Shown: positions 33,201 to 47,970 of the stretch, piece by piece
Layout: every line of letters begins with the position of its first letter
How positions within the stretch are numbered: the stretch's first letter is position 1
Origin: Blakeslea trispora
Lineage: Eukaryota > Mucoromycota > Mucoromycetes > Mucorales > Choanephoraceae
NCBI GenBank assembly: GCA_025331445.1
Contig: JAIWNE010000008.1
Location: forward strand, 506,001 to 570,000
DNA length: 64,000 nucleotides
Direction: 5' to 3'
Made by a program: the position numbers and the translations under genes
The notes under the pieces: model-generated
The model's input: only the letters and a program-made list of their open reading frames with translations
Databases searched by the model: none
What the model was told of the DNA's origin: nothing

Positions 33201-34091
33201 TTTGTAAAGCTTTTCAAACACTCTAGATTCTACGCAGTTTGGTGCAAGTGGAGAAGGCAAAAATTCCTGATTTTATGATGACCCAGAAGTTGGAAGAATG
33301 TTTGACAAAGCTTCACCTCGAGACTCTCGCAAAGATATAGCACCTGCATCATCAATAAGAAATGCATAGTTAAGCATCAAGAGAAAAGTGCTGTACACCT
33401 TGAAACTATAACAGGAGATGTAATCAGTTACATTCTTAATCGCTTCATTCAAAGTCTTTATAAAATGATCTTTTATGTCTGGTTTCAAGTCTTTTCGAAT
33501 GATCTGTCGCATGGCCATTGTAAAGGTTCTGCGCTGTTCTTGATTAGACTGTTGTTCAACAATGGAGCCTTGAGCTTCTGCTACAGGAGTATGTGGTTCA
33601 GAAGCCGTTGGAGTAGCAAGCTGAGCTCTCATATTTTCAACAGTACTATCGAATGCATCTTGGACGCGGTCAACCCAGTATTGATGGTTCTTCTTTGTTG
33701 CTCTATTTCTTTTAATATATCTCTCAATAGAGCCAGCCGCAAAACCATGACTTGATTCAGCACCAGTTACTACACCCTTCTCTAACCTTGTAGACTTAAG
33801 TAAAGTTTCTTTTAAATGACGAAGATCACCATCATTATTTAATACGTTGCGTATTTTTGTCTCTAGCCTTCGCTGCATTTCATTGTGCAAAGCTTCTAAA
33901 AGCATACCATCATCCTCGCGACCTTTTCCTTTTATACGCTTTCTGCTACTCGGTCCCTCAGATTCTACTTCACCAAATGGACGTTTGCTTTGAGACACCC
34001 ATCTCAAAACAGGAGGATTGTTCACGCGAGTTGACTCCGGATCATACCTAAAAGCCTGAGCCTTCCTTCTGCCTTTTCGACGACTTGACAT
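30293..34091 (-). pseudogene. Decayed Fanzor/TnpB-like (RuvC plus zinc ribbon) gene
   Basis: One long minus-strand gene from ATG 34091 to TAA 30293, with recognisable introns at 32633-32573 (GC-AG), 32314-32248 and 31120-31066. The N-terminus is basic (MSSRRKGRRKAQAFRY), then helical DNA-binding-like regions and a coiled coil (about 31640-31400). The C-terminal third carries SGTDNGIVSIS (RuvC-I-like), FVGDRGYGIGSSIRGHVR, a zinc ribbon starting NNEHNTSQVCVFCFEKI and closing with two more Cys, and KPRDSLSALAIGISG (RuvC-III-like). That order is how Fanzor and TnpB nucleases end. Breaks: in-frame stops at 33275-33273 (TAA), 33074-33072 (TAG) and 31870-31868 (TGA), and frameshifts near 32395 and near 31230, the latter inside the RuvC-I motif. 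Fanzors are RNA-guided nucleases. The assignment is by motif order only; an unrelated Mucorales repeat family is possible. Confidence 0.55.
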
Positions 34092-35780
34092 TGTGCAAAA
34101 AAGAAAATTATTTAATAGTTGTCAAAAAGCAAAAGAAAGAAAGAAAATCAGATATATGTCTAGATATATATTCCAATCCTGAACACTTGGCTCTGTGCGA
34201 AGAGAAAGGAAGCTGTCCTTTTTGAAGACTGATTTTTCAAATGAACAGCCTTTAAATCAGTATGCTGATAGACTATTCATTTTAAAATTCATAGTAGTCA
34301 GTAAAGTATCTCTCTCTGTTAAACTTTACTAGGGCATTAAACCTATTTAACTATATGGTATAATTAGACTCCAAGTTTGTTGTAGGTATGAGCAAACGAT
34401 GAATTCATTGTTCTGAGAAGTTTCATCAAATTGTATTCATTGTGTTATTTTTCTCACACCAAAAGAAAACTTTCAGGATAGATTTCTAAGTGATGATATA
34501 TTTGGACACAAGGTGACACATAACAAGCTAAAGCTCTATTTGTGTGCTATTATACGAACAGTCCTATTGTATTTTTACTCTTATATTTGTGATTAGAGTC
34601 ACAGTTTGCACAAATCGAGAAGAGAGAACTCAAGTATCTGATATATAGGAACGAGAACATAAACACACATAAAATGGTCCTTAGGCAAAGCTAAAGAGAA
34701 CTCAGATGGGCTGTAAATCCTTATTCATATAACAATAGATATACAAAACAAAAGGCAAAGAAGATACAGCAATAAGTTTTATGTTATTATAGGAGGGATG
34801 AGGCACAAAACACTGTGCTTTTGAACGCTTGGGGATCTTGCATTGTAGAAGGACTTGATAATAGATTTGTTCAGTTCTAGCTTAGAACCGCTTTTACTTG
34901 TTAAGATCAACTTAATGTTTTAGGAGGAAGAACCCGCTTTTATTTAAAATGATATTGGTTTGATATTCACATAAAAAATAGTAGTGTGTCCTACCTCTTG
35001 CGGCCTTAGTGGACACAAGGGGAGGATTATCTGGCACTATTGTATTGAGGACGTTTGTGAGAAGTTTGTTCTTTCCGTGCTTCAAAATGCCAATTTCATA
35101 GAAGTCATAATTATTCAGGGAAGGCATTTTATTGGCTCAGAAAGTTATTTTCAAGTTATGAGTCTCAGATGAGTTACAGAGTAAAAAAACCAGCGTATCT
35201 TATAAGGTAATTAGCTGGAAGACTAAGATACTGGTTATAACGTTTCGTTTTGGAAAGCAGTTACAAATACGAAGACGAATACATAGATTTATTACTGAAC
35301 ATGTCATAATCAAGCTCTTAGTGTCATCGTAGTTGATAATTGTGTCAGATAAGGATAGTTTATGAAAGAAGGTAAAGACAGGAACTTCATTAAGGCCAGA
35401 TTATCACATTGCCTCAGAACATGCTTTATTTCCACAAAAAAAAACAAGGTCCAAAAAAAATACGAGAGCCTCTAGTCGAGCCTCTCAACAGACAAACAGG
35501 CATGGATCTTATAAAGCGCAGCGGAGGTGCTAATTTTATTACCTAACGGAGGTTCAGTTTGTAACATGTTCGTGTCATTTTATTTATTTTCTTTTTCTTC
35601 CATTCTGCAAAACAATACAGTTATAAAGTACGCGTAATACGTTCTCCCTTTTTTTTTTCTTGTCATTAATGGGGCTATAAGATATGGAACCCAAAGAACA
35701 AATATCGATATGTCTATATAGAAAAAAGGGCGAAGGGAACAAAATTTGACACTATTCGTTTTTTTCTGCATAGAGCTGAC
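34092..35780. other. Gene-free spacer
   Basis: About 1.7 kb between the decayed gene and 5-oxoprolinase, which diverge here. No convincing open frame, tRNA or terminal repeat was seen. It contains the promoters of both. Confidence 0.4.
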
Positions 35781-38700
35781 ATGATATCTCAAGAGAATCG
35801 TCTTACAATCTGTATTGATAGAGGTGGCACCTTTACTGATTGCATTGGGTTTATTGGAAAGCCAGGGGACAGCAATTATCGGGAATTTGTAGTCAAATTG
35901 CTTTCGGAAGACCCATCCAACTACAAAGATGCGCCAACGGAAGGTATTCGACGCATTGTTGAGATGGCTACAGGTCAGCCTTGTCCAAGATTTAAGCCTG
36001 TACCTACAACAATGATAGGTAGTCTTCGACTTTTTTTTTTAAAGACGGCCATTCAGAATCGATAAAATTGACGTCCAGCTAAACATTTAATGTAGAAAGT
36101 GTACGTATGGGTACAACTGTGGCCACCAACGCCTTGTTAGAAAGAAAAGGCCAAAAAAACGCATTGTTGATTACTAAAGGATTCGGAGATCTTTTGACTA
36201 TTGGTAAGATATATTGACGATCTGTTAAAAACTTAAAACTGATAGAATATGCGGTGTACAGGTAACCAATCAAGGCCCAAAATATTCGATCTTTCTATTG
36301 AAAAGCCAGATGTATTATATCAAAAAGTGATAGAAGTAGATGAGCGGTAAGTCAGATGTTATGCTATCGTCGTTTTCTGTATTTCAAATACGATCCAATC
36401 AAATTTAGTATCATGCTTTTGAATTCTGTTGCCGCGTCTGAAGTTATTGACCCCAAATCAGTTTCTAATGTTCACCAAGGTGTCTCAGGAGAATTTATCA
36501 GGATCCTCAAAGAGCCAGGTAAGTCCGAGACAATTTTGTAAGATTGTTTCGCTAAAGGGAGTAATAATGCCCTATTTTTCCTTCTTTTTTGTAGATATGA
36601 ACGTGTTGGAAAATCAATTAAGATCGCTTTATGCAGAAGGATATCGTAGTATTGCTATTTGTCTTATGCATGCTTACACATACCCAGAACATGAAAAAAC
36701 ACTTGGTGAACTTGCTGAATATATCGGTTTTGAGCACATTTCCTTGTCGCATCAAATCATGCCAATGATCAAGATTGTACCTCGTGGAACTTCTACAACA
36801 GCAGATGCTTATTTGACACCTTGCATCCAGAATTACATACGGGGATTTGTCTCTGGATTTGATGATGGCTTCGATTCAGGCAAGACTCAGCTACAATTTA
36901 TGCAAAGTGATGGTGGCCTTGTACCTGTAACCCATTTCTCTGGCTTTCGTGCTATCCTCTCAGGTCCTGCAGGCGGTGTCGTAGGTTATGCTCTAACTAC
37001 TTTCCATTCAAAACACCAATCGCCAGTAATTGGTTTCGATATGGGTGGTACTAGTACAGATGTTTCTCGATTTGACGGTCATTTTGAACATGTATTTGAA
37101 ACAACTACTGCAGGCGTTACCATTCAGGCACCTCAGTTAGACATTCATACTGTGGCTGCTGGTGGTGGCTCCATGTTGTTCTTTAAGAATGGCATGTTCG
37201 CAGTGGGACCCGAGGTAACTTGAATGACTTACAGCTAGTTTGGCTTTCCTTATACAGTTCTCTCATCGATTTCTCAAACTTCTTATAGAGTGCAGGTGCT
37301 CACCCAGGGCCTGCTTGTTATCGTAAAGGAGGACCTTTAGCAGTTTCAGATGCCAATTTGATTTTAGGCCGTCTTTTGCCTGATTATTTCCCCAAAATTT
37401 TTGGTCCTAACGAAAATCAACCATTAGATTATGACATTGTTCATGAGAAATTTACTGCTTTAGCTCAAGAGATTAACAAAGTATCTAAAGAAGAAAAGAG
37501 TATAGATGAGATTGCTTATGGCTTTATTGAAGTGGCAAATGAGACCATGTGTCGTCCTATTCGTGCCTTGACAGAGGCAAAGGGACATGACGCTAGTAAC
37601 CATACCCTGGCTGTATTTGGTGGTGCTGGTGGTCAACATGCATGTGGTATTGCACGTAACCTGGGTATCCGAAAAATTGTGCTCTATCGTCATAGCTCTA
37701 TCTTGTCTGCATTTGGACTAGCATTGGCTGATGTAGTGCACGAAGTACAAGAACCTTCAGTAGAAAAGTTGGACAGCTCGAGCTTGCCAAAGCTACAAGA
37801 TCGTGTTCAACAACTGAAGCAAGCCTGTAAAGAAGAACTCAATCGACAAGGATTTGTAAAGTCAGAAACAGAGATTTATTTGAACTTGAGATACGAAGGT
37901 ACAGACTGTGCGCTCATGACATTGCAGCCTTCTGAAGATAATTGGGACTTTGAAAGCGCATTTGAAACCGTATATGCTCAAGAATTCGGATTTCTTCTAA
38001 AGGGGCGTGCAATTCTAGTAGATGATATTCGTGTGCGCGGTATTGGCAAAACAAGGGATTATGATCAAGATCAGCTGACACCAGAACGGGAAATAGAAGA
38101 GCTTACCCAAACAGATCGAATCAAAGATGTCGAGTGTGATCAATGCGATAGCATGGCTTCTGTTTATTTTGGCAAAACTGGACGTACAGATGCGCCTGTA
38201 TATCGCCTTGATAGACTAGCGCCTGGTAGTCAAATCTCAGGCCCTGCAATCATCATTGATGCTACCGCCACTGTAGTTATTGAGCCTTCTTGTAGTGCAT
38301 TAATTACGCAAAACCACATTACCATATTGGTTGATCGTGGTGAAAAGAAGCGTGTAACAACAGCCTTAGAGCCCATTCAGCTCTCTATCTTTTCGCATCG
38401 GTTTATGAGTATTGCAGAACAAATGGGTAGAACTCTACAAAAGACAGCTATTTCTACCAATATTAAGGAAAGACTCGGTAAATTACAAAAACATATACTC
38501 TTGATTTTTCTTTCTCTTCCCTTTTTCTTGGCTTCTTCAAGTAACCATCAAATTTGATTTGTAGATTTCTCTTGCGCCTTGTTTGGACCTGATGGTGGTT
38601 TGGTTGCCAACGCGCCTCATATCCCTGTTCATTTGGGCTCATTAAGTCATGCTGTGATATATCAATTAAATTTCTACAAAGATCAGTTATATGAAGGCGA

Positions 38701-40188
38701 TGTCATTATGACCAACCATCCGCAAGCAGGCGGTTCTCATCTGCCAGGTAATTAAAAAAAAAGGGAGGCTTCTTTATGACAATGCTGACACATACATACA
38801 ATAGATATTACAATTATTACACCTGTCTTCAACGAAGGCAAAGTTGTCTTTTTTGTAGCATCTAGAGGCCATCATGCAGATATTGGTGGTATCTCTCCCG
38901 GTTCAATGCCTCCTCATTCTAAAGAGCTTTATCAAGAAGGTGCAGCCATCAAGTCATTTAAGATTGTATCCAAAGGTCAGTTTGACCAAAAAGGAGTGGA
39001 AGAGCACCTCTGTACTATCCCAAGCTCTTATGCTGAATGCTCAGGATCACGTGCTTTCCGTGACAATCTCTCAGGCAAGTGCTGACTTTTTCTCTCTCTT
39101 TTCCCTATTAGCTGGTTTTAATACATTGTAATCTAGATTTAAAAGCCCAAATTGCAGCTAACCAAAAAGGCATTCAACTAGTAAAGGCTCTAATCAGTGA
39201 ATACTCTTTAGAAGTTGTACAGGCTTACATGATGCATATTCGCCGTAATGCGTCTGAAGCTGTCAGATCTCTCTTGAGAACTGTTGCTCATGAACGTAAA
39301 AACAAGGATTTGATAGCAACCGATTATATGGATGATGGTACGCCTATCTGTTTACGTGTTTCTATCAATCCTGAGCAAGGCACTGCTGTGTTTGATTTTG
39401 AAGGTACAGGTCCTGAGGTTTACGGCAACACAAATGCACCTGAAAGCGTCTGTCATTCGGCCATTATCTATTCTATTCGCTGTCTTGTCAACCAAGATAT
39501 CCCATTGAATTCAGGATGTCTAGAGCCAATTCAAATCAAGATCCCTAAACATTCTATTCTTAATCCATCCGAGCAATGCGCTGTTGTAGGCGGCAATGTC
39601 CTAACTAGTCAACGGTTAGTCGATGTCGCTTTGAAGGCGTTTGAAGCCTGTGCAGCCAGTCAAGGTTGTTGTAACAACTTGACGTTTGGCAAAGGTGGGA
39701 AAGATAGCAAGAGCGGTGAGACGAAATCGGGCTGGGGATATTATGAAACTGTTGCAGGTGGTAGCGGTGCTGGTCCCACATGGCATGGACAAAGTGGTGT
39801 TCATACACATATGACTAATACACGTATCACTGACCCTGAAATCCTTGAACGTCGGTACCCTGTTATGTTGCATCAGTTTGCCTTAAATCGAGGCTCGGGT
39901 GGATCAGGCCGATACCGAGGCGGTGATGGTGTAGTGCGTGAAATTGAGTTTCTGGAAGACGGCATTCAAGTTTCTATCTTATCAGAACGACGTGTGTACA
40001 GTCCTTACGGCCTTGCTGGTGGTCAAGACGGCAAAAAAGGGCTGAATATTTGGGTGCGACATGACCGCAAAGACAAAAATGTTGTTCAGCATTTGAACTT
40101 GACTGGAAAAAATTCAGCTTTATTTAGCCGGGGTGATCGCATTATTATTCAGACACCTGGAGGAGGAGGTTACGGTGCTGCTGAATGA
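35781..40188 (+). CDS. OXP1: 5-oxoprolinase (ATP-hydrolysing)
   Basis: Nine exons (35781-36018, 36096-36203, 36262-36346, 36409-36518, 36595-37214, 37289-38477, 38565-38747, 38805-39074, 39137-40188) join in phase to 1284 residues, the length of the yeast and animal enzymes. It cleaves 5-oxoproline to glutamate using ATP, in the cytosolic glutathione (gamma-glutamyl) cycle. The N-terminal hydantoinase A-like part has [13 protein letters not shown], the mid part [14 protein letters not shown] and [15 protein letters not shown]. The C-terminal hydantoinase B-like part begins [20 protein letters not shown] and ends [11 protein letters not shown]. The eighth intron (39075-39136) has a GC donor (CAG|GCAAGT). 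All domains are intact. Confidence 0.97.
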
Positions 40189-40241
40189 ATAGGCAATAAA
40201 CACTTTACTTGAAACATAGTTCTTTATTTTTATTACTATAA

Positions 40242-41668
40242 TTAATCAAGGGGAATCCAATCTCTAGGATTCTTCAAGACTTCTTCTAAATCCTGTTCAT
40301 GCGATCCTTCCTCCACTTCCTTCATATATTCCCAGCGAGCTGTCAAAGGCAATGACATCAAAATAGCTTCAATACGAGCGCCTGGTGTCTGCAAACCAAA
40401 CTTGGTGCCTCGATCCCATACTAAATTAAATTCGACATAACGTCCACGGCGCAACTGTTGCCACTCCTTCATTTCTGGTGTAAATTTCATGTTCATACGC
40501 TTCTTCATGATAGGGATATAGGATGTAGTAAACCGGTTACCCATCTCCTTAATAAAGCCAAAGATCTCTTCGGCAGGCTTATCATCCAAATCATCAAAGA
40601 AAATACCACCAATACCACGGGCTTCACCTCTGTGCTTGATGAAGAAGTACTTATCACACCATTGCTTAAACTGACCATAGTACTTCTTGTCGTATTTATC
40701 ACAACCATCTTTTAAAACTTGATGGAAATGAATGGCGTCGTCTTCAAAGAGATAAGCAGGTGTTAAATCAGAACCACCGCCAAACCACCACATCTTGGGT
40801 GTTCCATCAGGATTTTCAATTTCGAAATAGCGATAGTTGAGATGAACAGTAGGAGCATTGGGATTGTGAGGGTGCATAACGAGAGAGATTCCTGCAGCAA
40901 AAAAAGGAACAGGACCATCTGCGCTAATATCTTTTCCTCGGTCATGACGCATTTGCTCCACAGCAGCTTTAGGTAGCTGACCATAGACAATGGATATCCC
41001 AACGCCTGCTTTCTCAAACACATTACCATCCTGAAGAACACATGTGATGCCTTCACCACCTTCAGTGCGTTCCCATGCTGTACGTGCAAACTGCTTTCCA
41101 TCCAATTGTTCAATTTCATTTACAATACGATTTTGAAGACCCTTTACAAAAGCTTCCATACGAAGGCGCATAGGATCTCGATCAGTGATGGGACCTTCTG
41201 TTCTCTAAGCAGATAATTCAGTTTTTCCATGCGTCTCTTTTGAAAAGAAAAAAGAAACCTTACACGTTGTTTGTCATCAGAGATAGCATCACAATGAACC
41301 TATAGTAAGCTGAGGGGTAAGAATCTCTAAAATCAACGGTTAGGTACACAAACGCACTTGAGAGACATTCCAAGCAGTCCACAAAGCTACACCCGTTATT
41401 GCTGCAGCACCTAAAAGTGAAGTTGTTTTTCTTTGCTCGTTATTGGCGATGCCATTTCTTAAGGTAGCATAAGTATGATGACTAGGGGAGCTAGATAATA
41501 GCGCAAAAAAGAAAATAAGGATATGCAATTCAGTAAACACATGAGAGTACTATACAAAGCAGGAATGCGGCGGAGGAGGCGGCTCGACCGAGCGACTAAC
41601 AAACTGGGTGAACAAAATGTCAAGTCAAGTCATTTCTTATGCTTACAAGTTAACTTGCTTCGGAACAT
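40242..41668 (-). CDS. HEM13: Coproporphyrinogen III oxidase, mitochondrial (haem synthesis)
   Basis: Five exons (41668-41647, 41595-41556, 41490-41358, 41299-41264, 41204-40242) join to 397 residues. The oxygen-dependent enzyme decarboxylates two propionates of coproporphyrinogen III to give protoporphyrinogen IX. Family blocks are all present: GGEGITCVLQDGNVFEKAGV, HLNYRYFEIE, WWFGGGSDLTPAYLFEDDAI, HRGEARGIGGIFFDDLDD, RGRYVEFNLVWDRGTKFGL and the C-terminal PRDWIPLD. The first two exons give a strongly basic presequence (MFRSKLTFARSSRLLRRIPA), followed by a hydrophobic segment (LLGAAAITGVALWTAW). This suggests sorting to the intermembrane space as in animals, unlike the cytosolic Saccharomyces enzyme. 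The small 5' exons rest on splice sites and phase. The gene ends 53 bases from the 5-oxoprolinase stop (convergent). Confidence 0.95.
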
Positions 41669-43521
41669 GAACAACAAAGAAATCGCAACGAAAGAGTTGA
41701 ATTCCAAAAAAAAAGGAAACTGATATAAATTTTATCGGACCATTCTCCTGGGGGTGTGATGGGACAGGGTGATACAATCCCATTATGCGGAAATCCTTGG
41801 GCACAGTGCTCAATGTTGATTCCATACATAGACAAATATTATTCTATATAGTAGAACGGCTAGCCATCCTTCAAGAGAGTAAACACTCGAAAAATAGCAA
41901 ACTGAAAAAAAAAGAAACATCATTATGTATATCTAAGGCTATTCAGAAAAAGGTTAATTCAAACGAGGTCTAAGGAAAAACGATAGTACTGTTGATAGAG
42001 CTACTACAGTCACTAGAATAGGTACTCGTATTGACCATTTGTTGACGTCCATTAAAAATGAAACATATGTTTTGAGTAAGAGCGGCATGATTTGTACACA
42101 CACTTTCATGGACAATACTGCCATGCATAAAATATTGAGGATGTAAGCTATAGCTGCAAAGCAAATTCAGGAACCTACTTTCCCTCAAGGAGAGAGCAAT
42201 ATTTACTCTTTGTTGTTGTGTTTTATTTTAGAGCAAATTGCTTACAACTTTATGTCGCATGATTTCACGACAATGACAGAGTTTCGCTTGCTATAAAAAA
42301 AAGTTAGGACTACAATCCTTTTCAATTTGACTGTATCATTGTCATATATAATGATGTTTAAGTTATAGAGAACGAACTTCTAAATACACACAAGGAGCTC
42401 GCTAACATTGATGTAAGTAAAAGTGCTAAGATTTGCAAGCACTATTCGTGCTTGAGACTCAAAGATATTAAGACTACAAAAGAATATATTGTTTTGACTA
42501 CCAGGAGTTTTACTTGCTAAATCATGAAAGTGTCGAGCGCTATTTGTGTTGTGAAAGGTGTCCAGAGTAGGATAACTTAAACCTTTAATGAGGAGATGAA
42601 GATCGGTTGCACCGATACATTGTTTATTAGATGTAGTTTGACCAAACACTAGGCATTTATCTACATGCACGACCGCAATTAACTCCAGGGAAATTATTTG
42701 CTCAAATTTACGGCTAGAAAGAGAGAAAGAATACTGATGGAAGATGTTCCGGAATCATTGATCGTTGTTTATACCATTGCAGATCAATGTTAGCCTTCTT
42801 AAGGCATGATAATGAAGACTATCACAATAAGAAGTTTATGCCCTGAGCAAAAATAACGGATATGCCGCTACCTTACGTAATGGCCTAAAGCTTAGGTCTG
42901 AGTTAGATGTGTTGTGATATCTGACATATTCTTTTAAGCATTCAAAGTCGTGGCATTTATCCTATCTAATTTTTTATAAAACAATTGCTTTTTTTGGACA
43001 GAAACCTCTAAATCTCCGTTGTCTAGGTAGCAAAAGAATGATTAAGATACTTGCAATCGTGGGCATAGTTGCATCAATCAACTCTTGTAATTCTTGCGAG
43101 AACCCATTCGACCTTTAATTCTTGAGATTATTATTAACATCAAGCCTTGAACCTCGGTTTTTTTTTTTAGCAAAGTGGTTGGACTTGAAAATTTTTATCT
43201 CAATTCTGTAACTGGAAAGAAAACAATAAGATGCATTACAATAACAATAAAATGATAGCCCTTTTGCCTCTTTTATCACACATTATCAAGCCCGTAATAA
43301 TCACACATTGAATCAAAAGAAACTCAAACTCTGTAACTTTCCTCCATATTCGGTATCCTCATACCAAATTTATGAACGTAAATCATTATCTCTATGATAT
43401 GCTTTTTCGCCTGTCGAACACAAATTAAAACGCCGAACGAAAAGGAAGTTTGGCCTTAAAAAACAATCTTTTGGAGGACTTCTTTTTTTTCTTCAAAGGA
43501 TAGTCGAGATCGCACCTTCTT
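41669..43521. other. Divergent promoter region, no gene seen
   Basis: About 1.85 kb between HEM13 and the FHA kinase. Minus-strand open frames at 41970-42188 and 42380-42670 have no homology that I recognise and no splice or start context. No repeats or RNA genes were seen. Confidence 0.4.
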
Positions 43522-45909
<2,388 letters not shown>

Positions 45910-46740
45910 CTTTCTTGTTTTCTAAGGATATGATAATAAAATTTGAAATCACTTAAAAAAAAAACTGTTTAGTACCAAAATGCAACTATTGTCATTTAAC
46001 CAGAGCACTGAGCTGCATGATTAGTCTAAGCGAGAAACATCATCATTTAAATCTCATAGTTGTCGTTCCTTTTCTTCGTATTGTAAGAACAAACTGATTA
46101 GAATAGAAAAGAAGTGCTCATGAAAAGCTCATGTATGGATAGAAGCATAAAGCGTATTGCTGTTGTTGATGGTGGCCCCCTTAGATTGGCTGCTGTGCTA
46201 TTTGACAAATCCTTGCTAGCAAAAAAAAAATGTACTCTTTCTGAAACGATTCAACTTCAGAACAGTCAGGCCATCAACCATGTTAGCATTGTTATCTTTA
46301 GTACTGACTACCTTTACAGTTTTCCTTTTTGCCAGTTACAGTCAAGCAACTCATCAAGACAGGATAAGAGGTACATTTGCTAGATCACTTTATGTTTCAT
46401 CAATAAAGTCCCATTCTTTGCTTCTCAATCTTGCCCATTCGTGCTATTTCATTACTACTGATGCAACGCCAAAGTGTAGTCATGGCTATGCACTGGAGTG
46501 GCAAAATACCTGATACCACATGAAGGCTACAAGAAAAACAAGTGGTGAAGATGATTGACTTGGATTTATTATGGGCTTGGATCGTGAGTTTGACGACGGG
46601 CGATTAGGTGCATGAACAGAGAGTCATCAAGGATCTTTAGATGACTGACAGTCAATTGATTCCATCACTGGTAGACTAACTATCTAACGAAAAGAGCTTG
46701 GAAAGGACGCATTGGCATCGCACAAACAGTATTTAGGATA
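45910..46740. other. Spacer between convergent genes
   Basis: About 830 bases. A 77-codon frame at 46280-46513 starts with a signal-peptide-like stretch (MLALLSLVLTTFTVFLFASY) but has no other support. Otherwise nothing recognisable. Confidence 0.3.
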
Positions 46741-47970
46741 TTAAGTGTTTATTTCATCAATACATCGTGTACACTGACACTCAAAATGATAATGCTCTAA
46801 TAAACGAGCACGGCGTGTCTCGACAGGCTCATGGACAGCGCCATAAGAGATGCATGCCTCTTGGCCCTGTTCAATTGTATGTCTAGCAATAAACTTGATG
46901 TTTCTTTTTTCTCTTACCTTGATGACATTAGCATCACAGGAATGATTGAAATAGACAGCAGAAGGATAGATGCCCCAACCCAGTAATTCCAAATCGTCTG
47001 TGATGGCTCCTTCATCTTGATTTGATGTATGTTTAGGTAGCTCCCAAAGACCAAAGCTGTTTGCACGTTCACGAAAGAAAATAGCTCGGAATAGATTGTG
47101 CGTAACTGAAACAATGGTAGGTATGTTGAACAGAGGTGTAGTAAGAGCACGCCTCAGAAAGGTGTAGAGAGCCATGATATCCAAGACCTCCACGGGTAGT
47201 GTCTGAAGCAATAGCAATGCTTGATTTGGTATAGTAGGATCTAATTTAGGTAGCATGACATGACTGCAATGGGCTCTGAAATGAGATAGTTCGTTGTTCT
47301 GAATGACCAGCAAATTTTCAAAAGGTTGAACATAAGTTGATGAAATTTCGTTTGTGTTTTTTCGGACAATACAAGTAGCAATCAGTCGGCACATGGTAAC
47401 ATCTGATGTTTCTATTTCTCTATTAAAAAATTGAGGACTGTCTTGAAGGATGTCCCAGGCTTGGTCTAACCAATGCATAAGTATTTCATCATCACGACTG
47501 TCTATTGTCAATGAGGCTGATGGCTTTGCCGCGAATGCTTCTTCTAACCGTATAGTTGGCTCAGATTTCTTAAATTCAACATCAATGCGATGATATGCAG
47601 CTAGCAATTGTTCCCATTCATCCGATGATGATTGGGTCTGCTTGAATGTATCTCTACATTGCTCTGAGCAAAAGAGGATGCTGCTCAAAAAGACAGGAAG
47701 TTTGTTGTTTTTGATCTGCTTAGACGTGCATAAATTCCAAGCCTGTGCTAAAGCTAACCGATCGATTTCTGTCAACACTTTGACCTTTTGTTTTTTAGGG
47801 TAGCTAAAATTAAAGCACCAGAAGCAAGTTTCTGGTGTCCATTCATGCGACACAATGGCTGCAATTGGCTCGGAGATATGGACGACAGTACCGGCATCGA
47901 TTCTTTGAGTTGCTTTGTAGCCTCGCCCTTTTCCAGGAAGAATTGCTACCTGTAAATATTGATTTTCCAT
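46741..47970 (-). CDS. SET-domain protein, SMYD-like
   Basis: A single exon gives 409 residues from ATG 47970; an upstream in-frame ATG at 48000 would add ten. The split SET domain is clear: GKGRGYKATQRIDAG near the N-terminus, then a cysteine-containing insert, then GWGIYPSAVYFNHSCDANVI, IEQGQEACISYGA and a post-SET cysteine cluster HFECQCTRC. The insert has CFWCF and LFCSEQCRDTF but not a full set of MYND ligands, so the MYND finger looks degenerate. SMYD-type proteins methylate lysines on histones or other proteins; the substrate cannot be predicted. It is convergent with the FHA kinase gene. Confidence 0.85.
   Translation of the reverse strand: MENQYLQVAILPGKGRGYKATQRIDAGTVVHISEPIAAIVSHEWTPETCFWCFNFSYPKKQKVKVLTEIDRLALAQAWNLCTSKQIKNNKLPVFLSSILFCSEQCRDTFKQTQSSSDEWEQLLAAYHRIDVEFKKSEPTIRLEEAFAAKPSASLTIDSRDDEILMHWLDQAWDILQDSPQFFNREIETSDVTMCRLIATCIVRKNTNEISSTYVQPFENLLVIQNNELSHFRAHCSHVMLPKLDPTIPNQALLLLQTLPVEVLDIMALYTFLRRALTTPLFNIPTIVSVTHNLFRAIFFRERANSFGLWELPKHTSNQDEGAITDDLELLGWGIYPSAVYFNHSCDANVIKVREKRNIKFIARHTIEQGQEACISYGAVHEPVETRRARLLEHYHFECQCTRCIDEINT

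Noticed and set aside
42380..42670. 96-codon minus-strand open frame
   Set aside because: No recognisable family and no neighbouring exons; composition like the surrounding spacer.
46280..46513. Possible small secreted protein
   Set aside because: Only a signal-peptide-like start; the rest shows no cysteine pattern or homology, and it lies in the 3' flank of two convergent genes.
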